Below are positions 1-8,577 of a stretch of DNA of 33,239 nt, piece by piece; position 1 is the first letter of the stretch, and each line of letters starts with the position of its first letter. The position numbers and the translations under genes are program-made. Under the pieces are notes generated by a model. That model saw only the letters and a program-made list of their open reading frames with translations. It searched no databases and was not told the DNA's origin. Origin of the DNA: Aeriscardovia sp. (GTDB lineage: Bacteria; Actinomycetota; Actinomycetes; Actinomycetales; Bifidobacteriaceae); NCBI GenBank assembly GCA_017386585.1, contig JAFNPO010000058.1, positions 1 to 33,239 on the forward strand. The letters are read 5' to 3'.

Positions 1-80
1 GAACGAGTCAGGAACTGCAGGCCGCTGGTCTTGTCGCGGAACACGATCGGGCCGTACTCTGGATGAATATCCTTCTTCAT
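1..80 (-). CDS. rpmE2: 50S ribosomal protein L31 type B, N-terminal part
   Basis: Reading the minus strand from an ATG at 80-78 gives [14 protein letters not shown], then [13 protein letters not shown]. This is the characteristic N-terminus of L31 type B (RpmE2), a component of the large ribosomal subunit. Only 26 codons lie in the window and the gene runs off the left edge. An SD-like GAGG lies about 7 nt before the start. Type B proteins lack the zinc-binding cysteines of type A, and none is seen in the visible part. In many bacteria the zinc-free paralogue is made under zinc limitation, usually under Zur control (family knowledge). The palindrome just upstream would suit such an operator, but that is inference. 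The identity is secure despite the short length. Confidence 0.9.
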   Translation of the reverse strand, partial: MKKDIHPEYGPIVFRDKTSGLQFLTR

Positions 81-96
81 AGCTGCCTCTATCCGA

Positions 97-114
97 TATA
101 AATACGTATTTATA
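97..114. promoter_or_regulatory. Perfect 18-bp palindrome, candidate operator of rpmE2
   Basis: The sequence TATAAATACGTATTTATA is a perfect 9+9 inverted repeat centred between 105 and 106. It lies 17 bp upstream of the rpmE2 start, where a promoter would be expected. Its length, symmetry and AT-richness fit a dimeric repressor site. Zur is an attractive candidate because rpmE2 encodes a zinc-free paralogue, but the motif cannot be assigned from sequence alone. Confidence 0.5.
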
Positions 115-331
115 CAGATGCCATTTATACCAGTTCCTCTCTACAGCGGCAAAGAAGCACGAGAAGCGGAGCGGTTGGCGACACGTTGGCACAGGATTTT
201 CCCCGCAGAACGGAAATATTCTTTACCGCATCACGCATCGTCTTGCATGAAATTATCCGAAAAAACAATCGATAGTTAGCTAGAATCGCCTCCTTGTGGC
301 ATGAAGATTGCTGACAGAATAAGCTGAAGGT

Positions 332-604
332 ATGACACGGCATCAAGGACAGTTGAAAGAGACCCTTGAAGTCCAGAGGAACCTGATTCAGAACATCAAG
401 ATTCGTTTGACGTTCAAAGGCCTATCCCAGAAAGACCTGGCGGAAGGCATGGGCATCTCCGTTCCGTCAGTCTCCCTGAAAATGACAGGCCACACTTCCT
501 GGACCCTCGACGACATCACACGCGTCTCCCAGTTTCTGCATACCCCGATTTCCGTTCTGCTGTCGGCGCCATCGCTGGCGCCGACAGAAGCCGAACAGAA
601 CTGA
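332..604 (+). CDS. Small XRE/Cro-type helix-turn-helix regulator
   Basis: A 90-residue protein. Residues about 30-75 form a lambda-repressor-like helix-turn-helix, with the recognisable stretch GLSQKDLAEGMGISVPSVSL followed by a short C-terminal helix. It probably binds DNA as a dimer; its target is unknown. There is no well-spaced SD: AAGG lies almost on the ATG. However, TAAGCT at 320-325 is followed by exactly 6 nt and the ATG, which fits a leaderless transcript, and an in-frame stop at 320-322 rules out an earlier start. A strong 11-bp hairpin (560-570/577-587) lies inside the last codons and a terminator-like hairpin follows the gene. It is divergent from rpmE2, so it could act on the shared 250-bp spacer, but nothing proves this. 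No toxin or phage partner is visible. Confidence 0.75.
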   Translation: MTRHQGQLKETLEVQRNLIQNIKIRLTFKGLSQKDLAEGMGISVPSVSLKMTGHTSWTLDDITRVSQFLHTPISVLLSAPSLAPTEAEQN

Positions 605-652
605 TTCCTCAGGGTCGTTCGTTAAGAACTGACCAGTCGGACTGATGGTTGA

Positions 653-690
653 GAAGCGTCCTGTCAAAGCGGACAGGACGCTTCAGGATT
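653..690 (+). terminator. Rho-independent terminator after the HTH gene
   Basis: A perfect 13-bp stem (653-665 pairing with 672-684, arm GAAGCGTCCTGTC) with a 6-nt loop, about 50 nt after the regulator stop codon. The downstream tail is T-rich but interrupted, so termination efficiency is uncertain. Confidence 0.65.
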
Positions 691-1431
691 ATTGTTCCGC
701 ACCCGGTTTTCACTCAAGGCCACATCTTCCGTTTTCATGCCATCCCGTTGGGGATTCCGGGGCGATGCGCGACCAGGGTAGTGCTGTCGAAATCGGATTT
801 GGTGAGGAGACCTCTACGGGAAGCGGCTTTTACGCTGCCAACACACGAGTCGCGTGTCCAGGATTCAGCGTCTGGTAGAGCAGACGTGATCGAGTGTCGC
901 AGCGGTTAGGAATCAAACAGGAGGAAAACCGAATAGATGCGAAAAACCGGAAGCACCGGGGTCGTTGACCTGTTGACGATGTCTTTGCCAAGAATCCCTA
1001 TCTGCGTGGTCGGCCATGGAGGTCGTTGCTCTGTGAACGCCGTCAGTCACTGCTGCGCACTTGAACCGTCGGCGTGGTCGTCACACCGGGGTTCGTTATA
1101 GGTGACGCGGCCGTAGGTCGGTAACTCCCAGCCGCCGTACTATGTAAGCCGGATGCGCCAGTTGGGATGTGTCGAAAACATTCGTGCGGTAGCCGATGGC
1201 GCCCGTCAGCAGTACTGGTCCCTCAATGAAACTGGCCGTTGTTGACCACGGCTTTACGCGGCGCATGAAAGAGCCGCTAGTTTCGCCTGTTCAAGGACAA
1301 GAAGACAGAACAGCCCAGTTAAAAAACAGGCCAATGGAGCAGAGTCGATGGATTCGAAAACAGCGAGTGCGACGTGAAGAAGAAAAAGCAAAAAACCGTG
1401 CGGAACATAATCGTTTCGCACGGCCAACCTG
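691..1431. other. Gene-poor region, probably decayed coding DNA
   Basis: About 740 bp without a convincing gene. On the plus strand around 700-880 a frame reads LPTHESRVQDSASG near its end, which resembles the C-terminus of LacI-family regulators (LPT.LVVRDSTG-like), so a LacI remnant is possible but weak. An AGGAGG at 921-926 precedes a 54-codon frame (937-1101) of no recognisable family. On the minus strand around 1100-1270 short protein-like stretches occur in different frames, separated by stops. I could not identify them. The region reads as old, degraded coding DNA. Confidence 0.4.
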
Positions 1432-1504
1432 TGCCCCCTGTGGGACTCGAACCCACAACCCACGACTTAAAAGGACGCTGCTCTAGCCATTGAGCTAAAG
1501 GGGC
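1432..1504 (-). tRNA. tRNA-Lys (anticodon UUU)
   Basis: The reverse complement folds as a 73-nt cloverleaf. The acceptor GCCCCTT pairs with AGGGGGC, the D stem is GCTC/GAGC, the anticodon loop is CTTTTAA (UUU at positions 34-36), and the T arm is GTGGG-TTCGAGT-CCCAC. The discriminator base is A and CCA is not encoded. The anticodon stem GCGTC/GTCGT has a U-U mismatch at 30-40 and a G-U at 27-43, so it is weaker than usual. Confidence 0.93.
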
Positions 1505-1513
1505 AATGACTTC

Positions 1514-1542
1514 ATTGTACACGATAATTCCGCGAAGCGTAA
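1514..1542 (-). promoter_or_regulatory. Likely promoter of tRNA-Lys
   Basis: On the minus strand a good -10 hexamer TACAAT (1519-1514) lies about 10 nt before the mature tRNA 5' end. A weak -35 candidate (TTTACG) lies 17-18 nt further upstream. The -10 is convincing, the -35 is poor. Confidence 0.45.
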
Positions 1543-1704
1543 AGAAGAGCGCCGGATCGCAAGCGCCTGTCGGCGCGAAAGGCCACTCGTAGCGGCAATA
1601 AATGAGGCCCGGGGCAAAGCAATCCGACGCGGGCTTCATCATAAAACCTACCTGCCTAATTTCGCTAGATGGCGCGTGTTGCCGGCGCTGTTTTAGCTAA
1701 GGTT

Positions 1705-2496
1705 TCAGTTGAGCTTGCCGCGTGACCATAGGTTCGCGCCGACATGGAATCTTCGAGCTGTCTCGTTCAGATTGGCACTCGTGCGGTGCAAGCGTGCGAT
1801 TTCCTGTGCGATTGCCGACCTCCGCGCTGACGACTTTGGTGGTGTCCGATTCGCCGTACCCCCGGACACCTGTCTGGCCCGGTCGGAGATTTGACCCGCA
1901 GTCTGCTCTGCGTCGTTTCCGACGAGTTCCAGATGCGTGCGCAGTCGCTGCGACTGGCGCTCCATGCCTGCCGCGATGACGTCGAGGAACGCGCTGGCTC
2001 GTTCCAGCGCGATGGCGAAATCGCCGGTGAAAGCACCTGACAGAATTGAATTGGCCGTGCGCACGATGTCGGATGCCGTGGGGAACTCGCTCACGCCGGT
2101 GATGGCACTTGCGGCGCCTTCTGCTGGTTCGCCCAGCGTCCAGAAGCGCGGCAGGTCGTTTTTACGGGCGCGCATCCAGGAGCGAAGTGTGTACAGACGC
2201 CAAAGGATGCCCGGCAACGACTCCGGTTCCGATTCAGACCACAACTCCGCGATGATGTCAATGCCTTCCGTGTCAACGATAGTCAAGACGCGTTGCACTA
2301 GCGCCGGATCCTGGGAATGATGAACGCGGTTTAACAGCACGCTTGCTGTCTCGTGGCTCATTTCGCTAATCTTCTGTGGGTCAATTCCTCCTGACAGCCG
2401 CAACTGGGCGCAGTCACTTATTTGTGCAGGACGTGCCGGTCGACTGGAACCGGTGCGATGGGGCAGATAGGCTTGGGACAGCGATCGGATTGTCAT
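1705..2496 (-). CDS. Conserved hypothetical protein, actinobacterial type
   Basis: A 263-residue soluble protein with no signal peptide or membrane segment. The central part (about 50-190) is helical and acidic, with a tryptophan-rich stretch (LWRLYTLRSWMRARKNDLPR). The last 60 residues are rich in Arg, Ser and Thr and look like a basic tail. I do not recognise a family with certainty. The start is supported by AAAGGA 5-7 nt before the ATG. It lies 107 bp downstream of the MutT1-like gene on the same strand and may be cotranscribed with it. Coding character is good (long open frame, biased composition), so it is probably a real gene of unknown function. Confidence 0.7.
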   Translation of the reverse strand: MTIRSLSQAYLPHRTGSSRPARPAQISDCAQLRLSGGIDPQKISEMSHETASVLLNRVHHSQDPALVQRVLTIVDTEGIDIIAELWSESEPESLPGILWRLYTLRSWMRARKNDLPRFWTLGEPAEGAASAITGVSEFPTASDIVRTANSILSGAFTGDFAIALERASAFLDVIAAGMERQSQRLRTHLELVGNDAEQTAGQISDRARQVSGGTANRTPPKSSARRSAIAQEIARLHRTSANLNETARRFHVGANLWSRGKLN

Positions 2497-2603
2497 AGTG
2501 TCCTTTCAAGGAGTTCGTGTTTTCTAAAACGCCACGAAGTACATGCAGTGCGGCAGTGCACGTACAAGCAGGTCCGACTATGGTGACCTGCGAGAGAACG
2601 GCG

Positions 2604-3695
2604 TCATGATTCAGAACAATGTTCTGTTACAACGTGCGACGTCAGGATTCTGTAACCCGGGCAGGGCAGTGTCTTCCTCCAGGGTTCGGGCACAATTGTC
2701 AGCGCGAGACACATGCCCGGCTTGATGCCCAGGCTCTTGCATGGTGAGACCGTATCTTTGCTTTCCTCGGGAGAACCTTGTTGGGGGGAGCGGAAGCGGG
2801 GGAACGCTCCGCGCAGGAAGTTATCGAAGTCGGTACGGCGCAGACAGATGGCGGTCGGGGACTGTGGACGGGTTGCGGCGTCGGCGAGCGCATCATCCAG
2901 AGTACGGTAAGCGTCCGAGACGGACGTGGTGGCGTCGCTAGGAAGGATGTCACTGAGGATTGGTGTGCCGGTCTGTGCGAAGTAGGGTTGCAGGGTCTCG
3001 GTGCAGCGAGTGTATGGCACGGTTTCCAGACGCGTCACGCCGTAGGATGCTAGGTCACGTGTCGTGCGGAATGCTTCGGCCGCACCAACTGGAGTGAGGG
3101 GGCGCTGCTGGTCGAATGCGGTGTTCCATCGCCCGCTAGGTTCCGCCTTTGCTTGGAGTGTCAGCAGCACGGTGGCGGCGTCTGTGGCTCTGGCTCGGGC
3201 CAACTCCTGGAACCGGGTAAGCACCATGCGGTCGTCATCGTAGGTGAGGCGTGCCGCCGCTTCCTGGCAGTCCACCCACACGATATTGTCAGTCTCATGG
3301 TCACGGATGAGAGGCACACCCAAAGCTTCCGAGCGTTGTAGGTGCGCTGTCTCGCTGATGGGGTGGCCAATCCAGTAGGCAACGCGCTTAGTGAAGGTAA
3401 TGCCGGAGGACGGAGACGTGGTATGTCGGCCTTGCGGGGCCTTAGGAGGGAGTAGGTATGTGATCGTGCTGATCTTCGCGCCAAGACGAATGGGTATGCC
3501 AGTTTCTTCGCCGACCTCACGCACAGCCGTTCGGACGATGCTTTCATCCCTCTCCTGCTTGCCCTTGGGGAAGCTCCAGTCATCATACCAAGGGCGATGC
3601 ACGAGACAGACCCAGAGGGTATCGGTTTGCTGGCGAAAGACGACGGCGCCACCGGCGTCGATGTTGTTCTTATCGGCATACGTATTTAGTGACAT
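2604..3695 (-). CDS. mutT1: MutT1-like Nudix hydrolase fused to an inactive histidine-phosphatase domain
   Basis: A 363-residue, two-domain protein. Residues about 12-165 are a Nudix domain with a perfect Nudix box: G45, E51, then REVGEETGI at 59-67. MutT1-type enzymes hydrolyse damaged or signalling nucleotides such as 8-oxo-GTP and Ap4A (family knowledge). Residues about 175-350 align with the histidine-phosphatase domain of mycobacterial MutT1. However, the catalytic motif VRHA is TLQA here, so the catalytic Arg and the phospho-accepting His are Leu180 and Gln181, while the downstream RCTETL motif remains. The second half is therefore probably a structural relic. The start has GAGG 6 nt upstream. 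The decayed ppk1 lies directly upstream on the same strand, the arrangement known from mycobacteria. Confidence 0.85.
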   Translation of the reverse strand: MSLNTYADKNNIDAGGAVVFRQQTDTLWVCLVHRPWYDDWSFPKGKQERDESIVRTAVREVGEETGIPIRLGAKISTITYLLPPKAPQGRHTTSPSSGITFTKRVAYWIGHPISETAHLQRSEALGVPLIRDHETDNIVWVDCQEAAARLTYDDDRMVLTRFQELARARATDAATVLLTLQAKAEPSGRWNTAFDQQRPLTPVGAAEAFRTTRDLASYGVTRLETVPYTRCTETLQPYFAQTGTPILSDILPSDATTSVSDAYRTLDDALADAATRPQSPTAICLRRTDFDNFLRGAFPRFRSPQQGSPEESKDTVSPCKSLGIKPGMCLALTIVPEPWRKTLPCPGYRILTSHVVTEHCSES

Positions 3696-3773
3696 GATGC
3701 CTCGTTTCGGTCGAATGGTGGTGTAGGAATAGTGTGGCTGTTGGCTCGGGGTTTAGATACGCAGAGGTTAATT

Positions 3774-5062
3774 CTAGCCCTCAGGCTGCTCATGACAGCT
3801 GGTCTCATCAGACATCTGTAGGTCGACATAGTCGCGAAGCCGATGGATCTGGTTCGTGTCGAATGCACGCGAGTGCTGTGATGCGGTGGTCGACGTTTGC
3901 GGTGTATGAGGTCGGCTGACCCGACCTAGACTGACGGGCTGAACCAGAGGACTTTGCCGATCTAGGGGTCTTGTTCGTTGGCGACAGTGTAGACGCGCGA
4001 ATGTTGGAGGAAATAGTTCACCATCGAAGGGATGGGAGTGGTGGCTGACACCGAGGATACCGGACTTGAGGTTGCAGATGACTCGAGTCAATGCACACGC
4101 TGACGCGTTTGAACTTGCGGCCCCAAGCAATGGTGGTCTTTCGTTGAAGCGCGCCGTGATCGTGATGAGGGTGACAACCTGTTTGCTGGCGTTCGTGGAC
4201 TCGACAAGCGCGTCGAGGGTCGGTCAGTCGCTCAACGGAGGGTACCGCTTACTGGCTGTCACTTTCAGGTTGGCAGGCACCTGTGAGAGGAATGCCTGCA
4301 CGGAGGTAGGGAACGAGTCGTAAGGATGGTGGAGAAGAATGGTGCCAGCCGCTAATTTTAGCTTCGAAGATGCACGGATGTGTCAATACGGTGAACGGCT
4401 TATCCTTCAGGTCAAGGCAGCCTACGTCGCAGCTTGCGCTCCCTGGCGTTAAATAGACCGCCGACCCTCTGTTCTCTTGGGCTTCGATATCCTCGTTGTG
4501 AGTCAAGTACAAGCTGGGCACTTCTCTGACTGTTATCTTTGGGAGCACCACATCGAGATGAGCGATGAGGTTCTCCAGGCTGATGAGGCTGTGACCGCTC
4601 CCGACTGCCGTCTTGTCCGCGCCAGCGTCGGGTGAAACGGGAAAAACGGAACGGATAAAGGCGTCGTCTAGGTCGTCGACCGTGTACCGGGCGTATTCCT
4701 CCTGCCGACCATGGGTCACGTCGGAAGTTGCGTGTCACTCCTGCGATAGGCTGAAACCGCAGGGGGGAAACCTTCGTCGAGTCGTTGTTGATGTCGTGCT
4801 TGAGATCAGCGACGTGCACCGTGGAGAACTCATCGAGATGGGACCTGGAGAACGCACATTCCAGCAATGGGACCATCCCTTGCTTCCAATCCCAAGACAC
4901 GCTTGTGCAAGAGGAGCCAGGGTGCCTGGTGATCGTAGGAGCGGTTGCTAGGGAGGCTGACACGGCGGACCGCTGTTTGTCGTCTCGCCCAAATTGGTCT
5001 GAAAAGCGATAATGGCTTTCGCGTGCAACATTTTGGCAAGGTGTTCGGCGATGCCCCAGCAA
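3774..5062 (-). pseudogene. ppk1: Polyphosphate kinase ppk1, heavily decayed
   Basis: Minus-strand fragments in N-to-C order match PPK1, the enzyme that makes polyphosphate from ATP. SHLDEFSTVHVADLK (about 4840-4790) matches the family motif SNLDEFFMVRVAGLK. ISLENLIAHLDVVLP and LTHNEDIEAQ (about 4585-4480) match PLEDLIAAHLD and VTRNEDLEVEE. LDLKDKPFTVLTHP (about 4415-4375) follows. ILLHHPYDSFPTSVQAFLSQ (about 4330-4270) matches the highly conserved LLHHPYDSF block. DALVESTNASKQVV and TARFNER correspond to DALIEAAEAGKQV and KARFDE. The C-terminal NQIHRLRDYVDLQMSDET ends at 3774. The fragments sit in different frames with stops between. About 1.3 kb remains of the usual 2.2 kb, and the HIGTGNYH catalytic block is not recoverable. 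The 5' boundary is approximate. Confidence 0.85.
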
Positions 5063-6330
5063 AGCTGGACACGCGTCGGGTAACTCACGCGCGATCTTCG
5101 AAGGTTCCCTCTACGTTGGCTCATTCTAGAAGTTTTTACGGCGAACTGGATGTGCGGAATCTGGCGTTCCCGTGAGATTATTGTTTTCTCGTGGGGGAGC
5201 TTGGGAGAAGGCCTTGCGGGGTGGATGCGTCAACGTGAAACACAGGGGAAAGATATGTCGGTGCCGGGATTCGCACAGATGCTGGCGGACAATCCGGCGT
5301 GAGCCACTCAAAGTAGAGCATGGTCTGGAACTCGGGGTGACGGCCGGACCGTTACTTGACATGGGAATATACCGTGGCGATGCCATCCGCGTCGTCCGGC
5401 TGGGACGCTCTGACGGCACTGGAAGGCGACACGGGATTACGCTGCTCGTAGGTCTGAACTGCCGATGGGCATATCGATCCCGTCATGCTGTTGCCCGAGT
5501 TCATCCAATGGGACAGTGTTCGCCGTGTCATCGTCGGCGGTGAGCGTGAAGGAAAGGAGTTTCACCAAAGCAGGGTTTGGAAAAATGCGGTCGGGAAAGG
5601 AGTCAGAGGTCCAGGTTTGTTGCGGAGGTCTGCGATTATGAGGCGCGCTATCGCGTTGGGCGTACCGTTCTAGCGCAAATACGCTCAGGCGCCCAGACGT
5701 TCTGCCGCTAACGGGGTTCCTACCTGGAGACACTGGCGTGTCGTACCCAGCGCTCCCCTGGCAATCACCGGGATGAGAAGACAGCCGATCACGGCGTTGC
5801 TGGGTGCAGGCGCCTACGGCGAGTGCATTGTTATAGTGAAAACTCAAGCAGATGGGTAGCTGGGCTGCGTGTCGCTGGCCTGTCGGAATGTGAACAGCGA
5901 AGAGGTCAGGAGTTGATCTGGTGTGTGCTACGCTACTCGCCGATTCCGTCGAAGGGGCACCGTTGCGGCTGATGGTGATGAGACACTTGGTGAGGTTGTT
6001 GGTCGGAGAGGTGCGATGTTATCCGGCGGTGCGTGCATGTTGTTTGAGAGTCTCATTTAAGGGTTTGCCCGTCTGTCCAGCCTACTTGTCACCCGGTTAT
6101 AGCGGCGTGCGTTTCGTTGCGGAGTGTGTGACATGGTGGAGCTGTGCGTGAGAGGAATTTTGCCTTTCTGGTCAGGATGTTCATCCGATCTCTGGGGTCG
6201 CTGTCGGGGGTCGCAGTGGTTTCGTGGTGGTCCTGTCGAGTGTGCTGCGCGGAACGCTGAGAGTTCAAACTGATGACCTATGATGTCCTATCTTTGAAGA
6301 AAGGTTTCGTGAGCGGAAAAGGATGCGGCT
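5063..6330. other. Long gene-free stretch upstream of dnaX
   Basis: Nearly 1.3 kb with no frame I can assign. On the minus strand a protein-like stretch PEFQTMLYFEWLTPD (about 5340-5295) and another around 5610-5440 occur in different frames, suggesting a second decayed gene, but no family is recognised. No tRNA, SRP RNA or other structured RNA was found. The dnaX promoter must lie near the right end, but I see no clear -35/-10 pair. Confidence 0.4.
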
Positions 6331-8577
6331 ATGGCCTTGGCATTGTATCGGCGGTATCGTCCCGACACGTTCGATGGCGTGATTGGACAAGATCAGGTCA
6401 CGGTTCCACTGTCGAGGGCTTTGGATACCGGTAAGTTGACGCAGGCCTACCTCTTCTCGGGACCTCGCGGCTGTGGCAAGACGAGCTGCGCTAGGATTCT
6501 GGCGCGCTGTCTTAACTGCGAGAAAGGCCCTGTATCTCATCCGTGTGGTGTATGCCCTAGCTGCCGTGAGCTAGCGAAAGATGGTTCGGGTTCTATCGAC
6601 GTCGTTGAGATTGACGCTGCTAGTCATAACGGTGTGGACGATGCCCGCGAGATTCGTGAGCGCGCCCAGTTTGCCCCTGCTCGTGACCGCTATAAGATTT
6701 TCATCCTTGATGAGGCTCATATGGTGACGTCGCAGGGCTTCAATGCGCTGTTGAAAATCGTGGAAGAGCCACCTGAACACGTGATGTTCATTTTCGCGAC
6801 AACGGAGCCGGACAAGGTCATCAGTACTATTCGGTCGCGGACGCATCATTACCCGTTCCGCTTAGTTCCATCGGAAATCATGGGTCCGTATTTGCAGCAG
6901 GTGTGCGACGAGGAGAAAGTGGGTGCTGAACCCGGTGTCCTGAGTTTGACGATGCGTGCCGGCGGCGGATCTGTGCGTGACACCCTGTCGATTCTTGATC
7001 AGCTGATGGCTGGTTCCGAAGGGGGAGTGATTACGTATCGGTTGGCGGCCGCGCTGCTGGGCTTCACTCCGGATGGTCTCCTCAACGACGTGATTGATGC
7101 TGTGGAAAAGCAGAACGGTGCTGCGTTGTATACGGCTGTTGAAAAGGTCATTGTCGGTGGCTACGATCCACGGCGATTCGTGGAGGATTTGCTGCAGCGC
7201 TTGAGGGATCTGCTGGTGCTGGTTCTGGGTGGTGTGTCCGCGGCGGCGACGTTGGATGGGCAATCCATTCAGGATACGGACGCGTTGTTGGAGCAGGCAT
7301 CCGTTTTCGGTCTAGCGCGTCTGACGCGCCTAGCTGATTGTGCGAATGATGCGCTGGGGTCATTGTCCGCGGCGGCTTCCTCTCGTCTAGGGTTGGAACT
7401 GCTGGCCGCCAAGCTCTTGTCTATCATGGAGGAACAGCCGCAGGATGCTGAAGTGAAACCGGATGGTGAGCAGTCGTCGCTGCGAGGGGCTTCGCCACAG
7501 CTGATCTCGTCACCCTCAACGGTTCACTGTTCAGTCGCATCGATGTCGACGAGCCCCATAGCGGATTCCATAGCCCCGTCTGCGCCCGCTCGGTCTATAT
7601 CTGCGACGCCCGAGCCGACTGTTTCCCCCTTCTCTGCGACACCATCTCCGCTGCCGTCTGTGGCTTCGGCAACGGGCGCCGTCCAGTCCACCGTTGATAA
7701 AGAGAGCCTGTGGAAGCAGGCGGTGGCTGGCTTGCCAGACGACCTGCGGCGCTACGTGAGCGCGCAGAAAGTGCCGCAGGTGCACTTCGCCGTTAACTCG
7801 CTGGGTGGCACGCACATTCTGCTAACTTTCGACCAGCCGCTGTCGCAACACGTGTTCGCGATGGCGGTGACGCCTGACGGTCGTCATGTTCCTGGCCTTG
7901 TGCAGAAGGGTGTGCGCCGCTGTTTTGGTCCGACGGCGTCCATCGCGCCCACACCCGTCGCCGCTAACGGAGAGATGGTCAAGAAAATATCCGCTATGAC
8001 GACGCAGGAACTTGCTGCCGTTAAACGCGCCATCGCGATGGAAGCGGCCGCCGGAGCGGCTTCACGCAAGAAAGTACCCCTCCCCGATGCATCCGATATT
8101 GCCCCTCCAGGGAAGACCCTCCTGGGCGCTGCAACGGATTCTGGGCAAACACCATCGGCAGTTTCGTCCGCCTCATCGGAAGCACTATCATCACCTACCG
8201 CGCCACCGAAGTCTACCTCGGCGGTTTCCGCTGCTGGTACGCTAGCCGTATCTGCTGCACCAGAAATGCCAAGAACCCCGGCCACCACCCGTGCCTTGGC
8301 ACCCAGGGCGCCCATTCCAGTGTCCGTTGACACTTCCATCGTTGAATCGCTAGCGGCACCAATGTCATCCACACCATCCGTGTCGACATTGTCGACCGCG
8401 TCAACATCCACAGTGCCGATCGTTGACGCAGACAAGGACGAATATTCCCTATCCGACAAATCAGTGGACGAAGCGGCAACCGTCAGCCTCGACACACTGA
8501 AGACGATTTTTGACGTCAAGGATGTCACGGAGATTCCCGCTCCGGGCAACGAGCCTGACGGAATGCGAGGTGAATGA
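6331..8577 (+). CDS. dnaX: DNA polymerase III subunits gamma and tau
   Basis: 748 residues. DnaX is the clamp-loader ATPase that organises the replisome. Visible: N-terminal [16 protein letters not shown], Walker [10 protein letters not shown] at 44-52, zinc cysteines C63, C72, C75 and C78, Walker B ILDEAH at 125-130, and an SRC-type arginine in IRSRT (about 167-171). Residues about 220-360 are the lid and collar domains. The C-terminal half (about 370-735) is mostly low-complexity Ser/Ala/Pro/Thr, with one conserved-looking island at about 450-535 ([20 protein letters not shown] onward) that corresponds to a tau C-terminal domain. No A-rich slippery site for gamma frameshifting is seen. SD AAAGGA lies 7 nt before the ATG. 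The stop overlaps the start of recR. Confidence 0.97.
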   Translation: MALALYRRYRPDTFDGVIGQDQVTVPLSRALDTGKLTQAYLFSGPRGCGKTSCARILARCLNCEKGPVSHPCGVCPSCRELAKDGSGSIDVVEIDAASHNGVDDAREIRERAQFAPARDRYKIFILDEAHMVTSQGFNALLKIVEEPPEHVMFIFATTEPDKVISTIRSRTHHYPFRLVPSEIMGPYLQQVCDEEKVGAEPGVLSLTMRAGGGSVRDTLSILDQLMAGSEGGVITYRLAAALLGFTPDGLLNDVIDAVEKQNGAALYTAVEKVIVGGYDPRRFVEDLLQRLRDLLVLVLGGVSAAATLDGQSIQDTDALLEQASVFGLARLTRLADCANDALGSLSAAASSRLGLELLAAKLLSIMEEQPQDAEVKPDGEQSSLRGASPQLISSPSTVHCSVASMSTSPIADSIAPSAPARSISATPEPTVSPFSATPSPLPSVASATGAVQSTVDKESLWKQAVAGLPDDLRRYVSAQKVPQVHFAVNSLGGTHILLTFDQPLSQHVFAMAVTPDGRHVPGLVQKGVRRCFGPTASIAPTPVAANGEMVKKISAMTTQELAAVKRAIAMEAAAGAASRKKVPLPDASDIAPPGKTLLGAATDSGQTPSAVSSASSEALSSPTAPPKSTSAVSAAGTLAVSAAPEMPRTPATTRALAPRAPIPVSVDTSIVESLAAPMSSTPSVSTLSTASTSTVPIVDADKDEYSLSDKSVDEAATVSLDTLKTIFDVKDVTEIPAPGNEPDGMRGE

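Noticed and set aside
937-1101. 54-codon ORF with a good SD (AGGAGG)
   Set aside because: The SD is 10-12 nt away, and the protein is Cys/Ser-rich with no family resemblance inside a decayed region; kept only as a note.
5352-5400. Plus-strand FeoA-like stretch LLDMGIYRGDAIRVVR
   Set aside because: It resembles the FeoA core, but the flanks do not match, there is no intact gene, and the antisense frame is equally protein-like.
6150-6330. SRP RNA gene (ffs) near dnaX
   Set aside because: The conserved GGTCAGGCC...GGAAGCAGC apical motif is not present; only a chance GGTCAGG is seen.
7440-8100. Programmed frameshift in dnaX producing the gamma form
   Set aside because: No A-rich slippery heptamer with a following stem was seen in the expected region.
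7884-8549. 221-codon minus-strand frame
   Set aside because: Antisense shadow of the low-complexity C-terminal part of dnaX.
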